Assembly: GCA_963204975.1 (NCBI GenBank)
Contig: CAUJJC010000047.1
Coordinates: forward strand, 1-32,631
Length of the DNA stretch: 32,631 bases
Direction of reading: 5' to 3'
Source: Verrucomicrobiota bacterium
Lineage (GTDB): Bacteria > Verrucomicrobiota > Verrucomicrobiia > Verrucomicrobiales > Verrucomicrobiaceae
Shown: piece by piece, positions 24,377-32,631 of the stretch
Layout of the letters: each line of letters starts with the position of its first letter
Numbering within the stretch: position 1 is the first letter of the stretch
Program-made: the position numbers and the translations under genes
The notes under the pieces: model-generated
Seen by the model: only the letters and a program-made list of their open reading frames with translations
What the model was told of the DNA's origin: nothing
Databases searched by the model: none

Positions 24377-26701
24377 TCACTTCACCGCCTTCAGCAGCAC
24401 GCGATAGGCGTGCTCGTTCAGCAAGGCGATGGCTCCACGATCACTGGTGTCGCGCGCCACATCGGACCATGAGTTCAGCGCGTTGTAGATGCTGTCCACC
24501 GCAGCGGCCAGGGACTCGGCGCGCGCGGCGGGATCGTGCGATTTGTAAATCGACTCGATAGCGGAGATGTAGTGGAAGGTGAACTCCAGCCGCTTCGCCT
24601 GATAAAGCGTGAAGCTGCGCGAGCCTTCGCGAGCACGAGTGTTGGCGCGATACATCTCGTTCATCGCTTTGAGGTAGTGGGCCTTCACCTGCGTCAGCCA
24701 CTCGGGCGGTGGACCCTCGGCCTGGAGATGACGGCTGAGCATGTTGGCGGATGGATAGCCGAGCTGCAGATCGTGCTTCGTGATGAGTTGCGCCGCCTTG
24801 TCGAGTTCCTGGAAACCTAGCCACAGCGGCTCGGCCACGCCTTCACCGCACATCGGTGTGATCATCGCGGCCAGCGCCTTCTCATTGGTGAACGGATGAT
24901 CCGGCAGCACAGATCGCGCGATGGGTTCCGCGATCACGACTTCCAAGCCCATCGCCTTCGCCTTGGCGCGCAGCCGCTCGGTGATCGCTGCCACGTCGGG
25001 ATTCGCGAAGGTCCTCTCTCCACGGAACGCCTTGCGACCACCTGTGTCGCCATCGACCGCGATGGGCACGAACGGTTTTACTTCCCGCGGAATCGCGATC
25101 GCCGTGTAGCCTTGTTTCTTCAACTGCTGCAAGCGCACATCAAGGTCCTCATCGCTCCACGCCTCCTGTCCCATCGCATTGCCCGTGTAGCCATTCCAGA
25201 CACGCGAGCCGCTGGCAGGCAGCAGCGCATCGCCGAAGAGACTCTGCTTCGCGCCCGTGTTCACCGTCAGCACCGAGGCTGGCTGCGTCGCGTTCGAGGC
25301 AAAGCAGAACACACTCTCGCGCGTGCGGACATACATCCGGCCATCCGCGATGGAAGGCGTGGCGATGATCTCTTCGCCGATGTCGTGCTTGGCAATCACC
25401 TTCAGTTCTGGCCCGTCCGCGATCTCCACGATGAACCCATTCTTGCCCGCGATATACACCCGACCATCCGCAGCGATGGGCGAGGCGAAGTAGTCGCCGA
25501 AGTTCCCCAGTCGGCTCCGGTCCCACAGCACCTTGCCATCCTTCGCGTCGTAGCAGCTCGATAGCCCACCCGCCTTCACCACGTAGAGACGGTCGTTGTA
25601 AAGCAGCGGCGAGGAGAGGTTCGAGGGGGACTTCGGATCGATGTTCCAAAGCAGATGCGTCTTGGTCACATCGCCCGTGCCACCGCCTTTGATTGCCTGA
25701 ATGATATTGCCACCCGCCGCCATGTTGTCCGGCGATTGGAAGGCGGTGTCGATCTCGTCGGGACCTATTTTGAGGTCCTTGTTCTTGTCCGAGGCATCGA
25801 AGCGCTCGTAGAACTCCTTCGGCATTTCTTCGCGCGCCAGGATGCCGTCTTGATTCGTATCCAGCCACTCCAGCAGCGCATGCTTCAGCGTTCGCGTCGC
25901 GTCGCCATAGCTCTGCACCGCGATGTAGATGATGCCGTCATTCACCACCGGCGAGGTCATGATCGTGCGCAGCAAGGTGTTGCACGTCCACCGCTCCTGG
26001 CCCGTCGCCGGATCATAGCCCTTCAGCTTGCCACTGCCTGCGATGACCAAGTCCGTGCGTCCATTCGCCTCGCAGATCACCGGCAGCGCGTAACCTGCCA
26101 GCATGTCCTTGCGCGGCGTCTTCCACTTCTCCTTGCCGGTCTTCGCATCGACCGCCACCACGAAGGGCGTGAGGTCGTCGTCCTGGCAGAAGAACACCGT
26201 GCCATTGAAAACCATCGGCGACGAAGCCGCGCCCCAGTCCATGAGGTAGGCCGGCTTCGGCATCGCGTAGCGCCACGCTTCCTTGCCGCTCGCCGCCTCA
26301 AACGCCACCAGCCCCACCGTGCTGAAATACGCATACACCCGCTCGTCATCCGCCGCCGGAGTGGACGACGCATGGCTGTTCGGCGGCGTGATGCGCGGTA
26401 GCTTGCCCGTGTCGATCTCGCTCTTCCATAAAGGCTTCCCGCTCACCGCGTCGAACGCCAGCACGCCCAGCTTTTGCTCCGCGACCATCGCCGTCACAAA
26501 CACCCGCCCGCTCTTCACGATCGCCGAGCCCACGCCATCTCCCACCTTCGCCTTCCACGCCACCTGCTTGTCCGCCGCGAACTCCACCGGCAGCCCCGTG
26601 CTCGACGACACCCCGCTCCCATTGCTCCCCCTGAACTGCGCCCAGTCTTCGGCATGAACAACGACGGCGAGAAAGGCGAGAGCGAGGAGGAGCTTCATCA
26701 T
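24377..26701 (-). CDS. Secreted PQQ-like beta-propeller protein with EF-hand pair
   Basis: This 774-residue protein has a signal peptide at about 1-17 (MMKLLLALAFLAVVVHA) followed by the planctomycete/verrucomicrobial opener DWAQFRGSNGSGVS. PQQ-type blades show 'VxAxDxxTGKExWK': GVLAFDAVSGKPLWK (79-93), GLVAFEAASGKEAWR (130-144), VVAVDAKTGKEKWK (181-194), LKGYDPATGQERWTC and SSCYDAKDGKVLWD. Two EF-hand calcium loops are inserted between blades: DTNQDGILAREE (281-292) and DKNKDLKIGPDE (305-316), the second lacking the usual Gly. From about residue 505 the propeller gives way to a C-terminal domain of about 270 residues, mostly helical in appearance near the end, that I do not recognise. PQQ cofactor residues are not evident, so a scaffold or binding role is as likely as dehydrogenase activity. 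The start is ATG 26701 (a second ATG follows at once), with no Shine-Dalgarno. Confidence 0.88.
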   Translation of the reverse strand: MMKLLLALAFLAVVVHAEDWAQFRGSNGSGVSSSTGLPVEFAADKQVAWKAKVGDGVGSAIVKSGRVFVTAMVAEQKLGVLAFDAVSGKPLWKSEIDTGKLPRITPPNSHASSTPAADDERVYAYFSTVGLVAFEAASGKEAWRYAMPKPAYLMDWGAASSPMVFNGTVFFCQDDDLTPFVVAVDAKTGKEKWKTPRKDMLAGYALPVICEANGRTDLVIAGSGKLKGYDPATGQERWTCNTLLRTIMTSPVVNDGIIYIAVQSYGDATRTLKHALLEWLDTNQDGILAREEMPKEFYERFDASDKNKDLKIGPDEIDTAFQSPDNMAAGGNIIQAIKGGGTGDVTKTHLLWNIDPKSPSNLSSPLLYNDRLYVVKAGGLSSCYDAKDGKVLWDRSRLGNFGDYFASPIAADGRVYIAGKNGFIVEIADGPELKVIAKHDIGEEIIATPSIADGRMYVRTRESVFCFASNATQPASVLTVNTGAKQSLFGDALLPASGSRVWNGYTGNAMGQEAWSDEDLDVRLQQLKKQGYTAIAIPREVKPFVPIAVDGDTGGRKAFRGERTFANPDVAAITERLRAKAKAMGLEVVIAEPIARSVLPDHPFTNEKALAAMITPMCGEGVAEPLWLGFQELDKAAQLITKHDLQLGYPSANMLSRHLQAEGPPPEWLTQVKAHYLKAMNEMYRANTRAREGSRSFTLYQAKRLEFTFHYISAIESIYKSHDPAARAESLAAAVDSIYNALNSWSDVARDTSDRGAIALLNEHAYRVLLKAVK

Positions 26702-26764
26702 GACGGCCCACTACGAGTGATCTGGGGCGGGCATATCAGCGAGGTGCGCTCAGGCATCTTTGTT

Positions 26765-29700
26765 TCACTGTGCCTGAAGCACGACTCGACCCGCCTGCCC
26801 AGTGTAGTCCTTCACGACTGGAGCCACCTTCTTGAAAAAGCCGTTGCCCGATTGGGTGGCACCCTTGTTGACGATGATCCCCTGAAACGTTGGCTTCGAT
26901 GAGCCTTGCGTGAAGAAACCGCTAAACATGCCCGTGCTGCGATTCAATGTGACCTTGAAGCTGGTATCCACGGGCAGGTTGGTCACAACATCCGTCGCCG
27001 CGATGCCCACCGTCTTCGTGAGCACGGCTCCAAGTGAACCCTCGGCAAATGTAAGCGTCGCATTGCCATCGGCTTCCGTGGCAATTTGGGTGAGCCCAGG
27101 CATCACGCTCGTGCCAGTCACGGGAGGCGCGAACTTGGTTCCGAGGGCTTCGACGACCAGCCCCGAGGGCCATCCGCCAGCATAGTATTGATCATCCAGG
27201 ATCGGGCGCAGCCACGCCATGTTGGTGCCTGACACATCGCTGTTCGCCTGCATGGTATCGAACAACCAATCGCCCAAGAAACAGCCACGCTTCCCATATA
27301 GCGACGCATACAGATGGAGGACTTTGTTCTGACTCAAGGTGCTGGCCGCTGTGAAAGTCGTGCCATCAGACAAAGTGCCCACCACACTCACTGCCCCTGC
27401 CTTGGTCACCGTTGCCGTGGCGAGCCCCCATCCCTGTGGATAGTCGGCAGCCGTCAGCTCTGGCGATTGCAAGGCGGGAGCTGCGTTCTCCAGTCTCACG
27501 TTGAAGACGCCATTCGCATTGCCTACGCGAAGAAGATCACCAGGGATCAAGGTGGTGCCATTCCAGTGAGCCCGATGCGCACTGACATTTGAGACCGCTA
27601 CCTCGGGATCAACGAGACTGCCAGTCAACGTCCCAGATGGAGGCGAGCCAACATGGATCTGGAATTGTCCCAGCAATGGCGATTTGCCAGATCGAGGAAC
27701 GGTGAGCACTCGCGAACGAGACGCGCCGAACCTTGCCTTTCCTTGTTCATCAAACGTGCCCGCAATGGCGAGCGTCAACCCCTCAATCGAAATCCGTCCG
27801 GTGAAGGCACCCGAGGATAACACGGTGACCGTGATGGCACCTTCGGTTGCATTGCTCCGAGGTGTGCCATCCTCTGGACCGGCACCCGATGGAGCCAAAT
27901 CTGGGAGCGTCTCATCAGCCCGAATGTTGCCATTGTAGATGCCAGCGAGACCGGGAACCAAGTAGGGGTTGGGAGAGAAGTTTGCATTCAGCACCAACCC
28001 TTCACGAAAGATGAAGCTGATGGTGGGAAGCTGGAGTGCGGCATCCGTGAGCCCAATGGTCCGGGCGGTGGCACCAGAGAGAGTCCAGTTCGCAAACAGA
28101 AACCCAGCAGGGGGAGTCGCCGTGAGCGTGCAAAGTGAGCCTGCCTCGCGCATGGAACTGGGATAGAACCCTCGAGTAAATGTTCCTGAAGCACCCACGG
28201 AATTAACGATCAGCGGGCGTGTGCAGACAAAGCTCCTGGTCACGAGAGCACTCTGGTTGCCGCGAGTATCTGTGCTTCGAACCGTGAAAGTGTTGGGACC
28301 GGTCTGCGGCACCACGCTCACACTCCACTGTGCTGAGACTCCGACCACGTTGCTGAGCACCGCAGGCACAGGCCCCGATCCATTCCAGGTGACCTCCACG
28401 GCACTGATCCCCTTGTTGTCTGACGCGAGTCCTGAAACGACGATGGCAGCCCCAATAGGTGCCCCGACTCGCGCATTCGGCAGCGGGCTCACGATCACCG
28501 GCAGCGAAGGAATCGTGCTGTCCGCCACATCGACAATGCGAGCCGTCATCTGACTGAGACTCCCGAGCTTGGTGCCCGTGAGTTTGAGAACGAAAGTCTC
28601 ATTCGGCTCATTGAGCACTGCGTCAGCCAGGATGCCCACGTTGATCGTTTGCTCGACCACGCCTGGCTCGAAGACCAGCAACTGAGACACCACCGCCGTG
28701 AAATCCTTCCCGGCCAATGCCGTGCCATTGATCGACGACACCGCAGCCGTGAGGGAGCCTTCACTGCCACCTGTGCGCCTTACCTTGATGGACAATGGAC
28801 CACCGCCCTCAATCACCGTCGCCAGACTCTGCTCAAAGGCCAGAGCACCAGTGCCGACCACGACGGTCAGTGTTTTATCCACTTCCGTGGCAGCGCCGAG
28901 GGCATCGGTGATGATTGCTTTCACGACATGCGGACCCACAGCCATCGGAGCGGTGAAAGCCACATTCGAAGAGGCGCTCGGGGCCGCCGTAGCGATGCCA
29001 TCGACGAGCACCTGATACTTCAACGGCCCCTGACCATCAATCCAGTTGGCAAAGGACACCGTCACAGCCGTGCCAGGATCCACAGTTAAAGATGGCGCGA
29101 CTGTGACCGATCCCGAGATCGGCGGAGGCTGATCATCTGCCCCCAAACTAGGAGCGACCAGGCTGCGCGGCTCCCCTTCCATGTCAGCGGGGACTTCCGC
29201 CATCGGAACACCTTTCGCCCGAACCAGCGGGTTGTTGGTGCTCACAAGGCGTAGATCACCCACGCTCGAATTGACGAACAAGTTGACCACATTGACCTGT
29301 GAATTGCCGACTGCCTGCGAGTGCGAATCCCCCGCCATCGTTGTCTTCCATTCATCGAAGCCCATGGCGACAGGCACGTTCGAAGCATTGCGGTGCTCCA
29401 TGAAATTGGCTGCGGTTATGCCCGAGCCCACATACAGATTGTAGTCAGCTTGATAGGATCCGCCAAGACTCACATTGCTGACAGCAAAGCGATTGCCAGA
29501 TGTTCCGCTCCCTTGGTTGATGAAGACGTTGTTTCGCGAAGCATGATTGGTTGGACCTTCACGCCGGACACATCGTGAATCACTGATGCTTGCTTGAGTG
29601 CTGCCAATGAAGACTGAGTTGTGAAAGACATTGCAGGCACTTCCTGTCTCTCCGTCATCATGAATGCCCAAAATCGCACCGGTCTGCGTGTTCGTCGGGA

Positions 29701-32631
29701 TGATCGCCACCTGATTGTTGATCACATTGAAAACCGATCCGCTATCACCAGCCAGTTGGATACCCGTCCCAGTGGTTCCCACAGCTGAAATTCGGTTGTT
29801 GGAAATCGTCGTATTGGACACACCCGAACATGAAATACCCAGCAATGCCCCTCCCGGAGATGAGTGCCAGTATTCGATCACGTTTCCCGAAATCAAACAT
29901 GTGCCGCCAGCCGACGTAGCAATTCCGACTTTCGATCCGGCCCCAGTGGCAAAGTCATGAATCGAGTTATTGATGACTGTCCACGCATCGTTCCCCACAG
30001 CGCCTATGGAGACAGCGGTTCCGCTGAATTGAATCATCTCATTGTCGGCAACGGTGTTGTTGGAATTTGAAACCACGGGGGTAGAGCCGTTTGCGGAAAT
30101 TACTCCTGTCGGCATCTGCGCCCCGTCTCCAACACTGCGGAAAAGATTGCCAGCAAAGAGGTTGTCGTCGTTGCCTGTCGTGCCGCCAAAGCCGACGTGT
30201 AACAAAGAGGAACCTGCTCCTTCGATGATGCAGTTTCGAATGGTGTTGCTAGATGCATCCGTTCTCAGTTCGAACACACGCCCTGTGGATTGATTTCGAA
30301 ACAGTAGATACCTCCCCTGTCCATTGAACCGCCCATCAATGACCAGACCATCGACCCCACTGAAGGCCAGCAAGGTATTCGCTGAGCTTCCCGAAAGCGT
30401 CTTCACCTGCGAAGAAGATGGCTTGATAGTAACAGTAAAACCTCCGCCACCGAACTTCCGAAACGATGAAATGGACGTCTCTCCAGTCTCGACCGTATCT
30501 CCAGAGATGACCACCGTCAGATCACCGACCAAGATAGAACGATTGATTGTATCGAAGACCCCTCCAACACCAGTCATGGAGGCAAAATCCCCGCCACCGC
30601 CCACAGTCTTCACCCCGCTGAGTGAAGCGAATATGCCAAAGGATCTAGTCGATGAAGCCGGAGCATAACTGCTGATGTTCTGGATCGGAGGATTCGCGGA
30701 CGCCTGGGCTCCAACGGGTGACGAAGTGACGTTTCCTGCCACATCTTGCGCCACGACGAAATACTGAATCACATCTCCAGGCACCACCCCTCCGCCTGCA
30801 AGCAAACCAAAGTTTATCGTGAAGCTGTAGGGACTGGCGTCATTCGTTGCCAGCACATGCTTCCAGCCATTGTCAGCGGCAGTGTTTCCGCCAAAGACAT
30901 CGGCATCCGTGGTCTTCTTGAAATAGAGCCGAGGCCGAAGATCACCTGTTGCTACCCCGCGATTATCTTGGATGATCGAAAAGGCGGGGAGATCAGGATT
31001 CGTAACCGTAGAACCCGTGAACGAACCATTCGTCATGATCGGTGCAAAGAGGTCATCCGTTCGCCTGATATAGTTGCCAGCGTCAGCGCCAATATCAGCG
31101 GGAGTCATTTCATCCCGACTGTCCCCATCGTAATCTACGGTCACCTCAGAACGAACGAGAGCCTCACCCTCGGCTGGGCTGAGTGCTTGAATATGGAGAT
31201 CGACGGTATTGGCATCGCCCAAGGGATTTACCAGCATTGGATCGACCACCGCACTGGAAGTGTCGCCACCTGTTGAAGATTTCCACGACGCCAGAGAAGC
31301 ACGATCATGCCCCCCCATACTCCCAAAGAGACCTCCGAGACCGGGAAAATAAAAGATGTTCCTCTCTCGGGAAGTGGTAATGCCGCTGTCAGATCGCCTT
31401 ATGACGTAGTGCTTACCTGTGCCGCCTGCGTTGGATCTGGCATTGACGAAGATATTGTTCTCAATCGCATCAAGGGCGACCGTCGAAACATTATCAAAAG
31501 CTACAGTGTTCGACGCTCCAGCCGTTTGATTTCCACCCACAAACACCGTGTTGTGCAGCCATCGAGTCTTTCCAATTGGAGGATGATTGTAGATCCCCCG
31601 AATGGTGGCACCTCCCGCCGTGCTGACTCCATCCAGGTCGATTCCAATCCGAACCATGTTATTGGCGGCAAGCACTACCTCTGAAGCAAGATCTAGCCCC
31701 CGCAGTTGCGAAGACTCGTTGCTGCCCTTCACGGAAAGGCTATGCACGAAGTTGCCCTCGACTCGGCTTCCTCGATTGCCGCCAAAGAGGTAGATACCTG
31801 CAATAAAGGGCGCGCCCAGCAAAGTTTGACTCTCAATCGAGTGAACGACATTGCGTGAGCAGCTAACTCCTCCAGAGGGCACATAGGATTCGATCCCGCT
31901 AAACCACGGCTGACTCATTGCGCTCAGGATATACATGTTTGATTTCAGCCTACATACCACGTTTCCCTCGACCACCGGCCCGTAAGCAACGATACCCCGA
32001 ACCCTCCCCGTTTCGCTGCTCAATCCAGCGACAACATTGTCGGTCACAGGACCAGATCCGCCCTGAATGCCCAAAACGTCCCCCAGAGCGGTCAGACCCA
32101 CAGTTGCAGACGGATTGTTCTCTCCGATCTTGTTACCATTCACCTCTGACGCCCCACCCACTATGATGCCATAATAGAACCCGGCAGTCTCGATCACGCC
32201 TATCGTATTGTTCTTCACTTTGTAGGCATTTCCTGCCTCGATACCAGCGAACGTCCCTCCGCTCAGTCCGCCGGGATCCGATGAAGTCAGCCTCACAGGA
32301 GAGGTTGTCCCACCAATGACCGAATTCTCAATGTAAGCTTTTCCAGCCTGGACCGAAATGCCCTTCCAGGTGCCGCTAGCGTTGCTCGTTGTCATTGTGA
32401 CGTTTCCAATCACATTGTCCTTCACGAAAGTTCCTGAATCGCTCACATTGAGTTGGATGCCCACAAAGCTTCTCACGATGCCGCTAACCAGCCATGAAGG
32501 CCCGCCAAGATTGGGCGCGGAGCCACCAATGTGATTCTGATGAGCCGAAAAATAGGAATCCGGATCGTTAAAGTAGATCGCCTTGATATGTGATCTGCCA
32601 TAAACACGAGCTGCGGTTTGGTAGAAGTGGT
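26765..32631 (-). CDS. Giant secreted beta-helix / Calx-beta / Ig-like protein, N-terminus outside window
   Basis: The frame is open to the right edge, giving 1,954 visible residues and a stop at 26765. The methionine-like GTG at 32476 is internal, because 51 further in-frame codons precede it. Domains N to C: a parallel beta-helix module of Asn-rich rungs ('xxNxIxxI') from the edge to about 31060, ending DYDGDSRDEMTPADIGADAG; an Ig-like linker (about 31000-30640) with VIQYFVVAQDVAGNVTSSP; a second beta-helix module starting VKTVGGGGDFASMTG (about 30610) and ending GEPRSLVAPSLGADDQ (about 29120); an Ig-like domain (about 29100-28860); a Calx-beta domain (about 28850-28540) with LNEPNETFVLKLTG; another Ig-like domain (about 28530-28230); an InlB-B-like repeat with LTATPPAGFLFANWTLSG (about 28130-28060); and a roughly 390-residue C-terminal region opening LAGIYNGNIR and ending GNGFFKKVAP. 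Surface or extracellular location is inferred. Possible roles are polysaccharide binding or adhesion. Confidence 0.9.
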   Translation of the reverse strand, partial: HFYQTAARVYGRSHIKAIYFNDPDSYFSAHQNHIGGSAPNLGGPSWLVSGIVRSFVGIQLNVSDSGTFVKDNVIGNVTMTTSNASGTWKGISVQAGKAYIENSVIGGTTSPVRLTSSDPGGLSGGTFAGIEAGNAYKVKNNTIGVIETAGFYYGIIVGGASEVNGNKIGENNPSATVGLTALGDVLGIQGGSGPVTDNVVAGLSSETGRVRGIVAYGPVVEGNVVCRLKSNMYILSAMSQPWFSGIESYVPSGGVSCSRNVVHSIESQTLLGAPFIAGIYLFGGNRGSRVEGNFVHSLSVKGSNESSQLRGLDLASEVVLAANNMVRIGIDLDGVSTAGGATIRGIYNHPPIGKTRWLHNTVFVGGNQTAGASNTVAFDNVSTVALDAIENNIFVNARSNAGGTGKHYVIRRSDSGITTSRERNIFYFPGLGGLFGSMGGHDRASLASWKSSTGGDTSSAVVDPMLVNPLGDANTVDLHIQALSPAEGEALVRSEVTVDYDGDSRDEMTPADIGADAGNYIRRTDDLFAPIMTNGSFTGSTVTNPDLPAFSIIQDNRGVATGDLRPRLYFKKTTDADVFGGNTAADNGWKHVLATNDASPYSFTINFGLLAGGGVVPGDVIQYFVVAQDVAGNVTSSPVGAQASANPPIQNISSYAPASSTRSFGIFASLSGVKTVGGGGDFASMTGVGGVFDTINRSILVGDLTVVISGDTVETGETSISSFRKFGGGGFTVTIKPSSSQVKTLSGSSANTLLAFSGVDGLVIDGRFNGQGRYLLFRNQSTGRVFELRTDASSNTIRNCIIEGAGSSLLHVGFGGTTGNDDNLFAGNLFRSVGDGAQMPTGVISANGSTPVVSNSNNTVADNEMIQFSGTAVSIGAVGNDAWTVINNSIHDFATGAGSKVGIATSAGGTCLISGNVIEYWHSSPGGALLGISCSGVSNTTISNNRISAVGTTGTGIQLAGDSGSVFNVINNQVAIIPTNTQTGAILGIHDDGETGSACNVFHNSVFIGSTQASISDSRCVRREGPTNHASRNNVFINQGSGTSGNRFAVSNVSLGGSYQADYNLYVGSGITAANFMEHRNASNVPVAMGFDEWKTTMAGDSHSQAVGNSQVNVVNLFVNSSVGDLRLVSTNNPLVRAKGVPMAEVPADMEGEPRSLVAPSLGADDQPPPISGSVTVAPSLTVDPGTAVTVSFANWIDGQGPLKYQVLVDGIATAAPSASSNVAFTAPMAVGPHVVKAIITDALGAATEVDKTLTVVVGTGALAFEQSLATVIEGGGPLSIKVRRTGGSEGSLTAAVSSINGTALAGKDFTAVVSQLLVFEPGVVEQTINVGILADAVLNEPNETFVLKLTGTKLGSLSQMTARIVDVADSTIPSLPVIVSPLPNARVGAPIGAAIVVSGLASDNKGISAVEVTWNGSGPVPAVLSNVVGVSAQWSVSVVPQTGPNTFTVRSTDTRGNQSALVTRSFVCTRPLIVNSVGASGTFTRGFYPSSMREAGSLCTLTATPPAGFLFANWTLSGATARTIGLTDAALQLPTISFIFREGLVLNANFSPNPYLVPGLAGIYNGNIRADETLPDLAPSGAGPEDGTPRSNATEGAITVTVLSSGAFTGRISIEGLTLAIAGTFDEQGKARFGASRSRVLTVPRSGKSPLLGQFQIHVGSPPSGTLTGSLVDPEVAVSNVSAHRAHWNGTTLIPGDLLRVGNANGVFNVRLENAAPALQSPELTAADYPQGWGLATATVTKAGAVSVVGTLSDGTTFTAASTLSQNKVLHLYASLYGKRGCFLGDWLFDTMQANSDVSGTNMAWLRPILDDQYYAGGWPSGLVVEALGTKFAPPVTGTSVMPGLTQIATEADGNATLTFAEGSLGAVLTKTVGIAATDVVTNLPVDTSFKVTLNRSTGMFSGFFTQGSSKPTFQGIIVNKGATQSGNGFFKKVAPVVKDYTGQAGRVVLQAQ

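Noticed and set aside
24896-26401. Plus-strand openings of about 220-250 codons opposite the PQQ-like gene
   Set aside because: They are Arg/His-rich shadows of a gene with clear propeller and EF-hand motifs on the minus strand.
32431-32476. GTG at 32476 as the true start of the right-hand giant gene
   Set aside because: Fifty-one further in-frame codons with the same beta-helix-like composition continue upstream to the window edge, so the gene is truncated by the window.

Overview
The window looks like a chromosomal segment of a Verrucomicrobiota bacterium, probably a relative of Prosthecobacter or Verrucomicrobium. This is an inference from gene content: a giant protein of autotransporter-associated beta-strand (PATR-like) repeats, a Tat-exported DUF1501 protein, a secreted PQQ-type propeller with an EF-hand pair, a secreted leucine-rich-repeat protein, a beta-helix giant ending in a C-terminal region of the kind I associate with PVC secreted proteins, and scarce Shine-Dalgarno sequences. 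No rRNA, tRNA, CRISPR array, integrase or transposase was seen.

Layout. Positions 1-13985 (minus) are one uninterrupted giant reading frame of at least 4,661 codons. It has an N-terminal export signal at 13985 and its C-terminus lies outside the window. Its C-terminal two thirds, as seen here, is built from a tandem super-repeat of about 4.2 kb (about 1,400 residues per unit). A 451-bp leader (13986-14436) separates it from two minus-strand genes: a SirB1/transglutaminase-core-2 protein (14437-15282) and a membrane-anchored HExxH metallopeptidase-like protein (15340-16653). Divergent from these is a DUF1501 gene (16895-18366, plus) that is broken by a single-base frameshift near 17470. It converges on a small two-helix membrane protein (18373-18777, minus), which lies directly downstream of glucose-6-phosphate isomerase (18845-20416, minus).

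A roughly 400-bp spacer (20486-20883) carries two related long hairpins. It is followed, still on the minus strand, by a secreted coiled-coil/LRR protein (20884-22569), a protein with a C-terminal fibronectin-III-like domain (22651-23748), a 628-bp spacer holding a cluster of TGCCA/TGGCA palindromes, a secreted PQQ-like propeller protein (24377-26701), and a second giant secreted protein (26765 to the right edge) with two beta-helix modules, Ig-like domains, a Calx-beta domain and a distinctive C-terminal region.

Working together. Apart from pgi (central metabolism) and the SirB1-like protein, almost everything encoded here is exported or membrane-bound and built from repeats, so the window is best read as a block of cell-envelope and surface genes. 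No defence system, biosynthetic cluster or mobile element is evident. The most unusual features are the periodic architecture of the giant protein and the two families of non-coding palindromes.
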